A stretch of 64,000 bases of DNA from the NCBI RefSeq assembly GCF_000002995.4, contig NW_025062475.1, forward strand, positions 1,178,001 to 1,242,000, in the 5' to 3' direction. The stretch comes from Brugia malayi. Taxonomy: Eukaryota > Nematoda > Chromadorea > Rhabditida > Onchocercidae. Shown here piece after piece: positions 13,500 to 27,442 of this stretch; positions within the stretch are counted from its first letter, which is position 1; the number at the start of each line of letters is the position of its first letter. Made by a program: the position numbers and the translations under genes. A model generated the notes under the pieces. The model saw only the letters and a program-made list of their open reading frames with translations. It searched no databases and was not told the origin of the DNA.

Positions 13500-16400
13500 G
13501 TAAGTTTCACATTATACTACTACTACTATTGTTAAAAGAAAGAGCAGTTTTAAACTTTTTCAAAATTCCTTTGTTAACATTAATTTTAGCTAAGAAAATA
13601 AGACACTTTTCATTATGCTATGTGCATTTGCAGACTTTTGCAAAAAAATGCAGCTATTTCAGTGATATGTGTCACATGTCATCTCTGCTGCAACTTTTCC
13701 TTTTTCTATTGATTACTTTATTTTGAAGGTATGCACTTATTCTTTCTTTTTTTTTATAATATTACCTCAGGCAGAGAAATTATTTTATTTTTGACTTTTT
13801 CAGATTAATACTGCAACTTCCTGCTTTTGCAGAAGCCTAAATGTGTTATTTGTTGTTTTAATTATCGTGATAAAGGGATTTATTTGCTCAGGTATTTTGT
13901 TTTAATGCAACGTCTGCAATAAGTAAACAATTGGTTTTTTATGTGGATTATGACAAAGATTTGAGCCGTTTCCAATTATAAAAATGGATCGATTAATCAT
14001 AGAAATATTATAACATGTTATAATTGCTATTTCATGTTCCCTGAGTTTATTTTATTTATTTTTGCTGATAATTTGCATAAGAATTTTGCATATCTTTTCC
14101 AAATACTACTATTTTTCCCCCGACAATGCTTTCTTCATATTTGCTATAATTGCTAGTAAATATTAGCTGTGCATATAAATAAATATTTTAAAATTATCTT
14201 TACGGTGAAAAAATGAAATTTGTTTCATTTGTCAACGGTTGTACGTTGTGCAGAAATTAAATAACTTGTTATTACTGGTATTGTTTCATTATTGTACACT
14301 GTTATTACTTATTATTTATCATTAATAATTATTGGTTATTACTATTAATTTGTATTATTGTTGTCACTCACCAGTGTCACAATTATTTCTACAAAAATGG
14401 ATTTCCCTTCGCTTTTTTTTTTCTGAAATTTTAACAAATTAAAAAAGGGTCTTTTTTTAGTTTTAGTTAAAAAATTTATAGGCTTTTGCACTCTAATTTA
14501 ATGTTTAAGATGATATTATTAATTTCGATGCAGTGATAAAGAGAGCAACTAATTTTCCATTAATATAAAAATTTTGTTGCATGAAGTTATGATGATTATT
14601 TTATATGATGCAATTGCGAGTTACTGTGCCACAATAAATTCACACACATCATAAAGAAGACTCATTCCCTAAAATAGGAAATATTATTTAATTTGTAAAT
14701 AAATCAATAGAAAGCGATATTAAGCTTATACTTAACCGTATTTAAATTTTTCAAATTTGAAACATCTAAAGGAAATATTTGACAGGAAAAGCCTCTGATC
14801 ACCAGTCCATCTCTGCAGTTCATCGAATTGCTTCTTCAGAGATAAACTAAATTTGCTGATCAGATTTTCTATGTTCCAGAAATGATTGATCACTCGTTTA
14901 GCATTTAACTCAACAGAACCACTTTCCGCAAACTAACTTTTAATATCATTTCTTACATCCTTTTAAATCTCAATTCTCTACATTTCAAATACGACAATTC
15001 ACATTTTCTCATTCACCTCGAGTAGTACTACAAATCCAACCGTAAATTTAAAAAAAAAAAAAAAAAATTATTATCCAAATATTATCTCGTGCAACATTAG
15101 TTACATCAGTTTCATCATACATATATAGTCTGTCAAAATTTTCCACTAATTTTTGAAAAATTTTTAGTTTTTTCTTGAAATTTTTAAAAATTTTAATTGA
15201 ATATGAAAGCGCTCTTTTACCCGAAATTTTTTTTTCTTTACAGGAAAGTAAATTAAACTTTCTTTCTGTTAATAATTATAAGATAAAAAATATAAAAAAA
15301 GATCATTTTGACGCTAAAATAAAGAACAAAAAAGAATAGAAAAATGAGAAAAGATTGTGATCATAAAGTGATTATTCGTTTAATTCGGTGATCATTTCTG
15401 GAAATTAATTTTGATACATTTGTGCATTTCTTCGATGTAATCCAATCCAATATTTTGTTTCACCACTCATGGATGATTGTAATTGTACCTAAAGATTTCA
15501 TCTTTTTACAAAATTATTTTCATCAGTTCTATCAAAATTATTTTAACTAAATTCGTTACTAATTTAAAAAAATTCAAAAATATCTTAATTGAATTTGTCG
15601 TCTTTATATATCAAAAATGCCTTTGTATGTGCTGGAATAAATGTTTATGAATTATAAATCTATTAAATCAGGAAAAAATGATAATGGAGGGTGAACTCTT
15701 TGCACAAATTTACGTATTTTCTTTTTTTTTTTTTTTGCTTCCTTTAATAATCGAAATATAGCAAAGCCATTTATCAAACTGTCGAAAATGAAAAAAGATA
15801 AGTTTAACTGTTTGAAATTTTAATTAGTTTTATAACTTATACTTTATTATTACTATTCTTTTATCATTTGGAAATATTATTTTTAATCACTGTTTATTAT
15901 CATTATTATCATTACCGCTAATATTAATATTACTATTGCTATTATTATTAATTATTATTATCGTCTGTATATTAATAATATTATTAATACCGTTAATATT
16001 ACTATTGCTACAAATTCAAGTATTTCAAACATAAGTTATTGCATAATTTGATTTGGTTTTTTTATTAACATTATCATTGTAAATAATTAATTTAATTTTA
16101 GTGATCAAAGTTTGAACATTTTAAAATTCTTTTAAATCAATCGTTATAATGTGAAATATTTTGTTCTGGTGATTCATTTAGTAATTGTTCCTTTCTACAA
16201 GTTATCACTTCAATGTATCAGTAATTATTCACATTTCTTTTATTTCATAAAATTTCATAAATTATTATTTTGATTTATAAACGATTCATTAATCGTTTGA
16301 ATTGTTTCCAATTCTAAACTTGAAATTTTTTAATGCATTAAATTATGGAAATTATTTCAAAAATTTTCATTTGAAAATGTCTCCATGTGCTAGCTTTTAT

Positions 16401-18115
16401 GGGTTACATAATTTAGACTCTCTGTTCGTTCTGTTTGTAACTTTTAAATATTGTCATTTAAGTTAATTCAAACTTTTTTTTTTTGCCATAGACTTGCAAA
16501 CTTTTGATTAATTTATATTGCAAAAATGAGAAGTAGTAATAAGAATTTTATTTCACTGTGGAAAATAGCATTTTTTTTTTTTTCGGATTTCAATTTCTGG
16601 CGCAAATTTTTTACTATTTCACATTTTATAAAATGAATCAATTAATTGCTTGAAGAATGTGACAAATAAAATTTGCATTGTATACCATTTTTAAGCCTAA
16701 TGAAAAATCATTTTCAGATTTTTGCTACCAGATGAAAAGGATTTAATTATGGAATACTGTTGTAGTTGATAAAGAAATGAAAGAATTAGCATGCTAATTA
16801 ATGCTAGTTAATGTTATTTCGTTTATTTGAAATTTTTTATATTAGAAAATTATTTACCTACTATATTCCTTGCAAAAGCAAAATGAAATATTCCTTTCAT
16901 TTTAAAAGTAAAAAAAAAAAAAAAAAATCACTTTCAATAATAACAAATAGCTAATCAAAGTATTTTGTCATCTTGCAAAAAGCGCAATCAATTTAGAAAT
17001 TAATTGCAGATTATATCAATGTGAGTTGTAATTTCGGAAATTTATAAAAAATAAGCAAATTATTTTTCATGTAAAAACAATGCTTAATTCTTAAAAAATT
17101 TTTTTATTCTTAAAAAAAAAAAAAAATATTTTTTCTAAATATTTATTTGCACTTATATAATTGCAAAATTAAACGAAATAGCTTAGTAATAATTTGTAAA
17201 TGTCACATTTAATTTTAAGTAATTTCATCAAAAATGGTTAGTGCAATTTATTATTTTTGAAATAATAATTTCTAAAATTAAATGACATATTTGAAATAAT
17301 AAATAAGTCATTCAGCTTAATTATTTTGTCATATTTGTTTTATCAAAATAAGAAAAAAAAGTAAGTAAATAATTTATCTAATTTTCTCATAAGATAGTTG
17401 TCATAAACTTTTCTTATAGTATCTTTAATTTATATGAATTTTTTGTCAATTTAGAAATCAATTTTCAAGAACATTCTTGTAATACAATGAAATTAGGAAT
17501 GCACATAGTTCAAAGTTCAAATATTATAGAAATTTTTTTGTTTTAAAGTTAGACTTTTTTTACAAAGTATTTTCTTTTCTCTTACATTTATTTTTTAAAG
17601 TAATTTTCATGTGACATATTTTTCTTTAAAGTAAAATGCATATTTTAATTTTTTTAATTAGCTATCTAATATCAGTTGCATTAAAAAATTATTTATCTGA
17701 TAATTCAATAAGCATAATTTACTCTAACCGGATTCAGTCCTGATTTGGATTGTAACATAATTTTAATCAAACATATCAATTCTATGCAATTTTGATAAAT
17801 ACTATAAATTTGTTCTTTTTTAGTAAATTATTGAGAGAATCAAATTAAGAGAACATTCATTTGTAATTTTATTTAAACCAAAAAAAAAAGAGATGAAAAT
17901 TTTTAAATTGATTAATTTTTACTTTTATTTTAAATCTTGATTTTTGATCGAATTATGCAATCGCTATATAATAACTATTGATTTTCTAATAATTTATGAT
18001 TTTGACATTTTTAAAATAATGTTGACAATGGTGACAATAGCAATTCAATGTTGCTTCATCTCTCAAAATACATTGAAACTATCAATTGTTCGTCATATTG
18101 CTATTATTTTTATTT

Positions 18116-18148
<33 letters not shown>

Positions 18149-18248
18149 TAAAAGACATGCAAAGAAAAGTAAATAAATAAATAAATCATTTTATTCGGGA
18201 AACGATTATTCATTTCTTTTAATATATCTATCAATCATTCTAGTTTAG

Positions 18249-18450
18249 ATGAAAAATAAAGCTAAATTTCGAACATTCTCCGATAAGCGTCACAAAAAGG
18301 ACGTAAGAAAGTAAAAAAGTTCCGTGACGTCGTTCACGCTATCATATTAAAATGTTGTGGCCAAATTATAATTTCATTTTAACATTTAATTTGTTTTTAT
18401 TTTCTTTATTATCTCATATTTTACAGGAAAGGCATAAACATACCACTTGA
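18249..18450 (+). other. Possible spliced micro-gene, 25 residues
   Basis: ATG at 18249 opens 18 codons (MKNKAKFRTFSDKRHKKD) ending at a consensus donor, GTAAGA, at 18303. An acceptor TTTTACAG ends at 18426, and the next bases continue in the same phase for seven codons (ERHKHTT) to TGA 18448-18450. The product would be very basic. Just inside the intron is a CRE-like GTGACGTC followed by GTTCAC. This could be a short peptide gene, the first exon of a longer transcript, or chance. Confidence 0.22.
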
Positions 18451-20241
18451 AGTAAAATGTAAAATTCAATGAAAAGTATTTAAATGTATAAACAATTGAA
18501 ATAATTTATAGATTTGAAAATGTAGAAGTTAGCACCGAATAATTTGCAATGAAAATTAACACAACAAATAAATTAAGCAAATTTAAATATAAAAAAAAAA
18601 CCTGAAAGTTTTATCTTTATTTAATTATTACATTTTCTTTCTTATTATTTTATTAATTTCAATTTAACATGCAAAGTATTCTTTTCAATTCAACATAAGT
18701 AATGAAAAAGTATTGATAGAAAGCAGAAGTAACATAAACTTAAACATATCGAACAAATTTTCTTCTCTTCAAATTTACTCAATTTTAAATGATAAATTTT
18801 TTTTTTCTATTTAAACTTAAAAAAAAAAAAAAAACTTCTACCAGGTATCTGTTGATGAAAAGTTTTGTAAATTACCCGTTAAAAGTGATAATCAGAAAAA
18901 CTTTCAAACGTTTTTAACTTTCTTAGAAATGATTTTCACTTACTTAATATATGAAACTTACTAATATATGGAAAATACTTATTAATATACTTACTAATAT
19001 ATGGAAAATAAGTTTTTTTTTACTTATACTTATTATATAGAAATATAAGTAAAATTTTTTGCTTATTATATGGAAAATAAGTAAAAATGATTAAGACAAG
19101 TCATAATTAATTATAACTGTGATAAAACAAAGTATTAATTATTTGTCATTTGTCAAAAATTCTGCTTTTGCGCCATTCCGTTCGTTTCATTTCACAAAAA
19201 TGCAATTGCAATTAATTTTTGTTCACAGTACATTTTAAAATAAAATGCATTCAAATTTGAAATATTATAATAGAAAATATCGAAAAAATATTGTATGCAT
19301 TAGTTATAAGATAAATTAAAATATTTTTGAAAGTAAAATTTCAAATATTTCAAATACGTATTTGAAATTTAATTTAGCGTTGATATTTTAGAGATTACAA
19401 TTTCAACAAAATTTTAATTTTTCTCATCGCAACTTGCTTATTGCTCAAAAAAATTTATTTTGGATAGTAATTATTCATATTCACAGGCGAAAGAAAAAAT
19501 TAGCTTTATTATTACTGTTTCTAATGCTTAAAGAACTTTTCATTTTTATTGAAACTTTTTGAGTAATTGCAATCGATCAAATTGAAAAAACAATTCAAAT
19601 TTGAAATTTGTTAATTTAAATTTGGCGAATAATGGAAACTCTTAGCAAAATTTTATATTTTCAAGTGATGAAATGAAATAATTGGCTAAACGAACCAATA
19701 ATTAATGAAATTATGCAAAAATTTAATTGAAAAAAAAATAAAATAATTGAATTACTTTTTGATTTTCTAAATTTGCATTTTTTGATTTTTCAATAAAATT
19801 TATTTTTGATAGCAATATATTTTATTCTATTAACTGATTTTGCATTCTTTTATTTGCAATTCCTTTTTTTTTAAAAAAATTTTTCCTATCGCCGAAAAAT
19901 TCTTTAATATTCATTGCATTTCCATATGTTTTAATTTTAAATTAAACGATTTTAAATGAATTTAAAAAAAAACAGAAATCAATCATTGTTGTTTGAATAG
20001 AAAGATGTTATCTTTATTAAAAGAATGAAACATATTTTTAGTTTATTAAAAAAAAATTTTTAAATTTGATTCTACAAGTAACACTTTTTGCGGCTAATAA
20101 AAATTATAAATTCAAACAAATAAAATACCAACGAATTACTTTTCTTATTAAAAAAAACTTTAAATGAATGCTAAATTTATGAAACGAGACTTATCCCAAA
20201 AAAAAAAAAACAGCAAAATTGAAACATTACGCATAGAAGTA

Positions 20242-20264
20242 GCATGCATGCATGCATGCATGAA
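20242..20264. repeat. ATGC tetranucleotide microsatellite
   Basis: About five and a half perfect GCAT units, self-complementary, so the tract can fold on itself. Confidence 0.9.
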
Positions 20265-23200
20265 TGCATATCAGCGCATTTTCCTGATTGTAAAAGTTAC
20301 AAAAGATTCTAATTATTTAAATTAGAATAGATAAAATTAGCTAAATAAAAAAAAAAAAGGCTACTTAGATGTAGTAATTTAGATAAAATAAAATATTAGC
20401 GCAAGAAATAGTTTGAAATTCTTTATTACCATGACATTTGCGCCTTTTGGATTTAAACATGTGCTAATGTCATCCGTTTTGCTTTGAATGACATTTTCAA
20501 CATTTCAAATCCAATTTAATCACTTCAATGATTAATTTCAAATATTTCAGTCATATGTTTTTTTTCAAATATATTTTGCTACAAAATTTTTCATTCATTC
20601 TTTCAGCTTTAATTGTCATATTTAATAACTTTGCTTCATTTGAACAATTTTTAGAAATATTTAGAAAATAAAACAAAGTAAACAAATATTTTGAAAAAGA
20701 ATAAATGGTTTCTTTTTTTTCTTCTGCAAATTCTTTTTCTTTTTATTTTTGTAAATATTAGTAAAATAATTAATGTTAATTTCTTTGATTAAAAAAAAAA
20801 TATTCAATCAATGTGTCACATTTAAAGGAAAAAAAAAAACAAAATGAAATAAAATTTTAATTTATTTTGATAAATTGTATAATGAATTTTCTTTTTTATC
20901 CAAATTAGAAATAATGTAATAATAATAATAATATTAACAATAATTTTAACCATAACTTCTTCGATGAATTTATTTTTAACTCAAATTATAAAGGTAATAT
21001 AAAAAATTAAACTTTGAGCATCAAAATTTTGATTTATTTTATACGTTTGCATAAATGAAAATGTCAATTGGTAATTAAAGTTATTAATTGATAAATAATT
21101 ATATTAATATTATTACAAGCATTTTTATGCCTAATTTATCTACCATCAATCAATAATTAGTTTTTATAAAATAAATTCTAATTATTACCATCAATGATTA
21201 GTTAATTCATTGCTATATTTATTCAAGCTTAAAAAATTATAGTCAAACTTTTTTCAAATTTAATTTAAAGTTAAAAACTGTTAAAAATCAGTTTCATCGA
21301 AACTCTACTCATTTTCAATTTTTATATATAACAATTTTTTGTTTTTTTTTTTTTTTTAATTTTATAGCGTTTTCAATTTTTGGAAGAATGATTAGGTTGA
21401 GAAAAAAAAAAAGAGAAATTTAAAATTTATATAAAAAATTACGCTTAATAGAAAATTAAATTGTGATCGTGGTAAATGCAATTAAATCTATTTACTTATA
21501 TCTCTAGCGCAAACATCTTAGATATTTCAAGAATTTTAAATAATTTCAAGAAATGATATGCTAAATATTAACTTTATTATTTCAAAAAAATAAAAAATAA
21601 AATTTAACGAAGTCTTTTTTCCATTCTTTGATTTGTATTTTACTTAAATTACTTCCAGAAGTTGCTGATATTCTGTAAACTTTTTGGCTAAATTATTCAT
21701 AAAGTTTTTATTACATTCTTAAGTAATTATTTGTGAAATGTAAATAAGTAATCATAGAAAGGGAGAGAGAGAGAGGGAGAGAGGGAAAGAGAGGGAAAAA
21801 TAGAAAGAATAGAAAATACAAGCATATATCAAATATACTTTGTTCTTTTCTTTTATTATTATTATATGTTAAGAAATAAAAAAAAAAAATACTTCTACTT
21901 TTTTTCTCTTTCCCTTTCTCTCTCCCTTTTTTCCTTTTTTTTTTTTTTTTTTGAATTTCCCTAGGGTTAACAAAAAAGAAAAAAGAAAAGAAAAAAAAAC
22001 GGAAACGGATATTTAGCTTGTTTATTAGAGTTTGCATTCAATTTTATTTATGTCTTTCTTATTGAAGTCCTACTTGATAAGCCTAAAGCCTAAGGCTAGT
22101 TTTGAACTATTTCATTTCAAGCATAGCAATACACTTTTTCTTTTCAAAATTTCTAAACGAGAAAAATAAGTTAGATGGAAGAGAGTGAAGCAAAAATTAG
22201 TAATATCTCTTTCTTTCTTTTTTTTTTTCCCATTCATTTTTAGAAAAAATTGAATATAAATATGCATAATAGTTGTAAAAGTATTTTCCATTTGCTATTA
22301 TTTCCTTTTTTTTTTTTCTTTTTTTCTTTTTCCCTTTCTTTTATATATTTTTACTTAATAATTTATTTTATTATACTGATCATCATCGATTTAATTCTTT
22401 TCTTTTCAAAATGAAACAGTGCAATTATCATTTATGAAAAGAAATTATGATAGAATTTGAATGTGAAATAAGTAAACAATGGAAGGATATTATATAATCG
22501 TAAACACTTAATACTTTCTTCGTTTTCTTTTGTCTTTTTGTTTTGTTTAAAATTTAAATTTCATTTCTAATTTCTTTTACATTTAATGCTTTCTTCTTTT
22601 TTTTTGTTCTAATTTAAAATTTCATTTCTAATTTCTTTTACCAACATTTCATCAACTTTTCTATGATACTATTACTTATAGTTAATCATCTCTGCTAGGC
22701 TATTTACATACATAAATTTGTGTATGTATAGTAGATCAATCTTAAATTTGCTCAATTTTTATTGATTTTTATCAAATTTCTTTATCGATTGATTGATCAG
22801 TTCATTAATATAAATCATTTTAAATTATTCATTAAATAAAAATTATATATTTTTTCTATTAATTTTTAATTATTTCTATCGAAAAAATTCAAATGGATAT
22901 GATAAAGAAAATAATAATTTAAAAGGAATAAATTTAAAAGAAAAAAAAGAAAACATTTATGAATGAATAAGAAATAGCGATGACAAATAAATGCTATTTA
23001 TAATTTGAATTTATATTTTGTTGCAATTATATAATTATTATTTATAATTTATGAAACAGAAAAGGGAATGAAAGAAAGGTAAAAGTATTTAAAAAATAAT
23101 TTTATTACTTTTTGTTTCAATAATTTTTGACTTCGTTTTATTAGTAATCATATTGTTTTCAGTAATTTTTTTATCTTTTTACTTTTTTTTTTTTGCATAT

Positions 23201-23699
23201 TTATTTTAGAGAAAGTAAAAGTTATATTTTTAAATATTTATTAATGCTATATGAATAAATACATTACACACATTTATTAGTGAATGGTTTATGAAATGAA
23301 ACGTAAAAAAGTGAAAAACGTGAACGAAATCGGATCATTCACCAGTTGGAGACACGTATGATTATTTGATTATTCCCATTTACTTACTATTACTATCACT
23401 GATAAATCTTATTACTACTACTATTACTATCACTGATAATCTTATTACTACTATTATTATTATCACTGATAATCTTATTACTACTACCATTACTATCACT
23501 AATAAACCTTCCATTGTTATATCACAATTATCATAATCAGTTCAGTGCACAATTATTGTTACAGAATAATTTCATAAAATCTAATTCAATTATCATGCTT
23601 TTCTCTCCTCGTACTTTTTATCATTTTTACCTTTTGATAAAGAAAGCATTGTTATCACTTTCCTTTCTAATTCCATTATCAGCACTATCTCTCTCTTTC

Positions 23700-23953
23700 T
23701 CTCTCTCTCTCTCTCCCTTAGAAATCATCCTATCATTAACAAACTTACCCACAACAAACTTTTTTCTCGCCTAACTCCGCCCTACTTCAAAGACACCAAC
23801 CGACTTAAATTATTAGAAATAGTGGCCACACCTTCACGATAACCGCCCATATCAGTCGTATGAGTATACCTTGTCACCCATTGTTTATTTCATCACTCAA
23901 TCAGTAACTTTAACACTATCAATACTTCAAGCTTATCATATCAGGATACTAGC
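23700..23953 (+). promoter_or_regulatory. Putative promoter region of the plus-strand six-exon gene
   Basis: GC-richer sequence directly upstream of the start at 23954, following a CT tract. It has two CCGCCC boxes, at 23777-23782 and 23843-23848. The assignment rests on position and composition only. Confidence 0.35.
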
Positions 23954-26802
23954 ATGAATAATCTATCAAATTTGGTTAAGGCCAAATCTTCCAGATCACA
24001 ATCACAGCCACATCAGGTTGTCATTATTGCTTTATTTATGCATTTTTAATCCCTCTAATTATTCTTTTTTAATTCATAATTTATCATAAAAATTCATTTA
24101 TAATCGTGCAAATTACTTTCTTTGAAAAAAAAATTTCTTTGTTTAAAAAATTAAAAAAAAAAAGTACTTTTATATTTCAAATTAACATTCAAATTAACGT
24201 TAAAAGAAGCAAATGGATAGGTAAAGAAGGAAAAAACTGTGAATTTATTTTCTTTTTTTCCCACTAATATAATTGAATAATAATATTTTATATCTAATAA
24301 CTTAATTAATAATTTATTCTATTTTAATATTTGATAATGTATTTGGCTTTTTTATGCCAAATTTTACTCAAATAATTCTGTAAAATGCTTCTTCTAATTT
24401 GCATAATTATTTCCAGAAAATACTTAAAAGTAAGAGTAATTGGAGTAAATTCATTCATACTGTATTGTTGAGGTATATATAAAAGTTAATTTGATGAAAT
24501 TCCGAATTAAAAAAAAAAAATTGAAACTTTTTATTTTCAAATTGTAAATCTTTTTTTTTTTGGTTTTTTTTAATATTTTAAATTTACCTTGCACATATTA
24601 AAACAAAAACAAGCAAAATGGAGTAAGAAAAAATTTTTTAAAAAAAGTTTTTTTTTTTTATTTATTCTATCTATTTCTCATAATAAAATGTTCAATTAAA
24701 TATTATTAAACGAAGAATTTAAATGTTTTTAATCATTTTAAAACTTTTTTTTTTTACAATTTCCAGATAAGAATTACACAAAATAATCATTTTATTGTAT
24801 TCTTAGTTAGTCATTTTTATAATTACTTTATTTTTTAATTTTTAAAAAGATTAATTTTTAATTTCTAACTAATTGCATTCATTGCAAAATAATTTATAAG
24901 TTGAAAAAAAAAGAAAAAAAAAAACAATTTTAGCATCAAAAATTTGATAGTATAAAAATATTTCATAAATATTTGGCAAATATCAAATGTGAAATAAATA
25001 AAATTTAAATATTAACCTAATAAGCTGTTTTTATTTTCAGCTATTTAAAGTAATTTAAAGATATTTGTTAGACTTTATTCAATATTCAGTTATGAATGTG
25101 TAATGCAAATGTATAAAACCTAAATTTTTTTATTTCTTGAAATATTATTAAATAAAAAGTAAATTTGAACTAATAATATAGATATTTCCTTTTAATCTTT
25201 TTAATCATGGTATTCTTATCATTATTTTATCACAATAATTCTATTAAATTACAATTTATTATTTTTAAAAATCAAAGTACAATTAACATTTTTATATGCA
25301 TTTAATCCATTACGTTTCAATTAATTTAATTTCAATTCATTTTTGAAATTTCAATTGCATTTCATCCATTTTTTGATTAATTCGCATTTTACATTTTAGT
25401 CTGAGATAAACAATCAATATTGAAATTGTGAGTAATAAAAGTTATAAATTTTGTTGAAAAGTCTCGACAGTATTTATTTGTTGTTTATTTCTCGCAAAAC
25501 AACTTTTAAATAAAAATCATATGGAAAATTTCCTAATTTTCATTCCTCATAACTACCAAACAAAATTTTGCAAAAAAAAAATATAATTACTATTTTATCA
25601 GTAATCATATAATATTAATTATTTCATTACTAATTATAATTTTTATTAGATTGCCAAATTAGTTAATTAATGATAATTAGTTTGTTGTAACTCTCAAAAT
25701 TGTTTGTTTTTTTAATGGTACATTAAATGAAAAAAAAAGCAAACAATTATTTAGTAATTAATTTTTCCGATAAAAAATTTGTTACCTATTTTTTTTTTTT
25801 AAATTTAATATTATAGTATTTATTAATGCTTAGAAAAAAAAATTTTTTTCTTACTTTTTTTTTATTTTTTCTTTCTTCTAAAATTACATTCAGTGGGAAT
25901 TTAAAATTCACAGTTAAAAATGAGGCATAAAAGAATTTATGATTTTGGTTTAATTTCTTCTTTAAAATAACAATGCAGGTTGTAAGTAAATAAATTTTTG
26001 TATGAATTTACTAATTGTAATTTAATCACTTTTTATTTACTTATTATCACGTAAGTATTTCACGTAAGTTAAATTCATTTTACAGTTCATTTCCACTAGT
26101 TATTTGACGAGAAAGACAAATGTGTGCAAAAATATGTCTAACTTCGTCACTTTTAAAAAAGTTTCAAGAATTGAGGAATTTGATTCCCTCTCTCTCTCTC
26201 TCTCCCTTCCTCCCTCTCTCTCTCTCTCTCTTTCTCTTCTCTTTTCTCTCTGAAAATTACGAGAAAGAAAATTCCCCAAAGATTTTTTTCCACATCATTA
26301 GATGAAATGATAATGTCAGTTAGTTAGTTAGTTAGTGCCATGAAAAATCAATAGTTTCATTTTTCATTTCATATTCAATTTCATTTTATCATTCCTTATT
26401 TGTTGATGAAAATACAAAATTGAAATAAATAAAATTTATGGTCAGAACTTTTAATTTTAATTGTAATTTTAATTAATATATCTCATTAATAAATTCACAA
26501 AAAAAAAAAATTACGAATGAAACTTAAATAAAGGTTAAAATTTATGTGAGATTTTAAAAAAAAGAAAGAAGAATTTAATAAAATGCTTTTTTCTTTTTTT
26601 TTTTTGAACAAACAATTAAAATTGAATAGCTAAAATTTATTCCATATCGTAATTCTGTCTTATAAAGATTTATTGGCTATTTATTTATATTGAAAAACTA
26701 TTTTTACTTAATGATAGAATATTGATTTGACAGATAATATTTATATCAATGCTAAAATATTTCACAGAGAAAACTTTTGATCTTAAAAAAATTTTATTTT
26801 TA

Positions 26803-26836
<34 letters not shown>

Positions 26837-27406
26837 TTGGTATGTAAGAATGATTGAATAATAATTTAATTAGTGACAAAAAAAAATTGTAATTGAATTT
26901 TACTTCTTTCAATTTTTTTTTTTTTTGATTTGAGGAAAAATGAAATAAAATAAAAATACAACAAAGAATTTTAAAAAATTTTTTCTTTTATTTATTTAAC
27001 TTTAGACATTTACTATATAATATTAAGCGCAAATGTTTTAAGATAGAAAATGAAATTTTTGCTGTTGATTTTTTGAATGAAATTTTATTTCAGTTCAAAT
27101 CAAAACAAACAAATATTTTCTTTTTGTTTATTATACTTGCAAATTAAATATGTAATCTGTACGAGAAATTGCAAAGTTTTTTGAAATTATTTGAAATTAT
27201 TCTCGGAAGAGAATTAAATATTATTTGGATTTGTTGTTTTCTTCACTTATTTTTTTTTTTTGATAATTATTGAAAAAGAAAGCAATGTTATATTCTGCCA
27301 CATAATTTTGTTTGAAAAAAAAAATGAATGTTTCGAGAAATAAGGTGAGATGAGAAATAAAACAAACCAAATGAAATTGACTGACTGATAATGATGGTAA
27401 TGACTA

Positions 27407-27442
<36 letters not shown>

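Larger units (their letters stand above)
3402..23953. other. Gene-poor AT-rich stretch
   Basis: No multi-exon gene could be built here on either strand. The stretch holds poly-A/T runs, tandem repeats and CT/GA tracts (for example 5491-5515, 8971-8999 and 21763-21795). A few exon-like fragments are listed separately. Open frames of 60 to 118 codons occur but their translations are Phe/Lys/Asn/Ile-rich and lack any domain, so I treat them as chance. Confidence 0.6.

Noticed and set aside
14789..14850. Short open frame after TTTGACAG ending in TAA
   Set aside because: About 20 codons with no partner exon; two frames are open for similar lengths, so it is not distinguishable from chance.
24418..24432. 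13-base micro-exon with acceptor TTTCCAG and donor GTAAGA in the first intron of the plus-strand gene
   Set aside because: Including it would break the phase that otherwise holds across exons 1 and 2.
26040..26075. Twice-repeated TCACGTAAGT resembling splice donors
   Set aside because: No acceptor or open frame could be paired with either copy.
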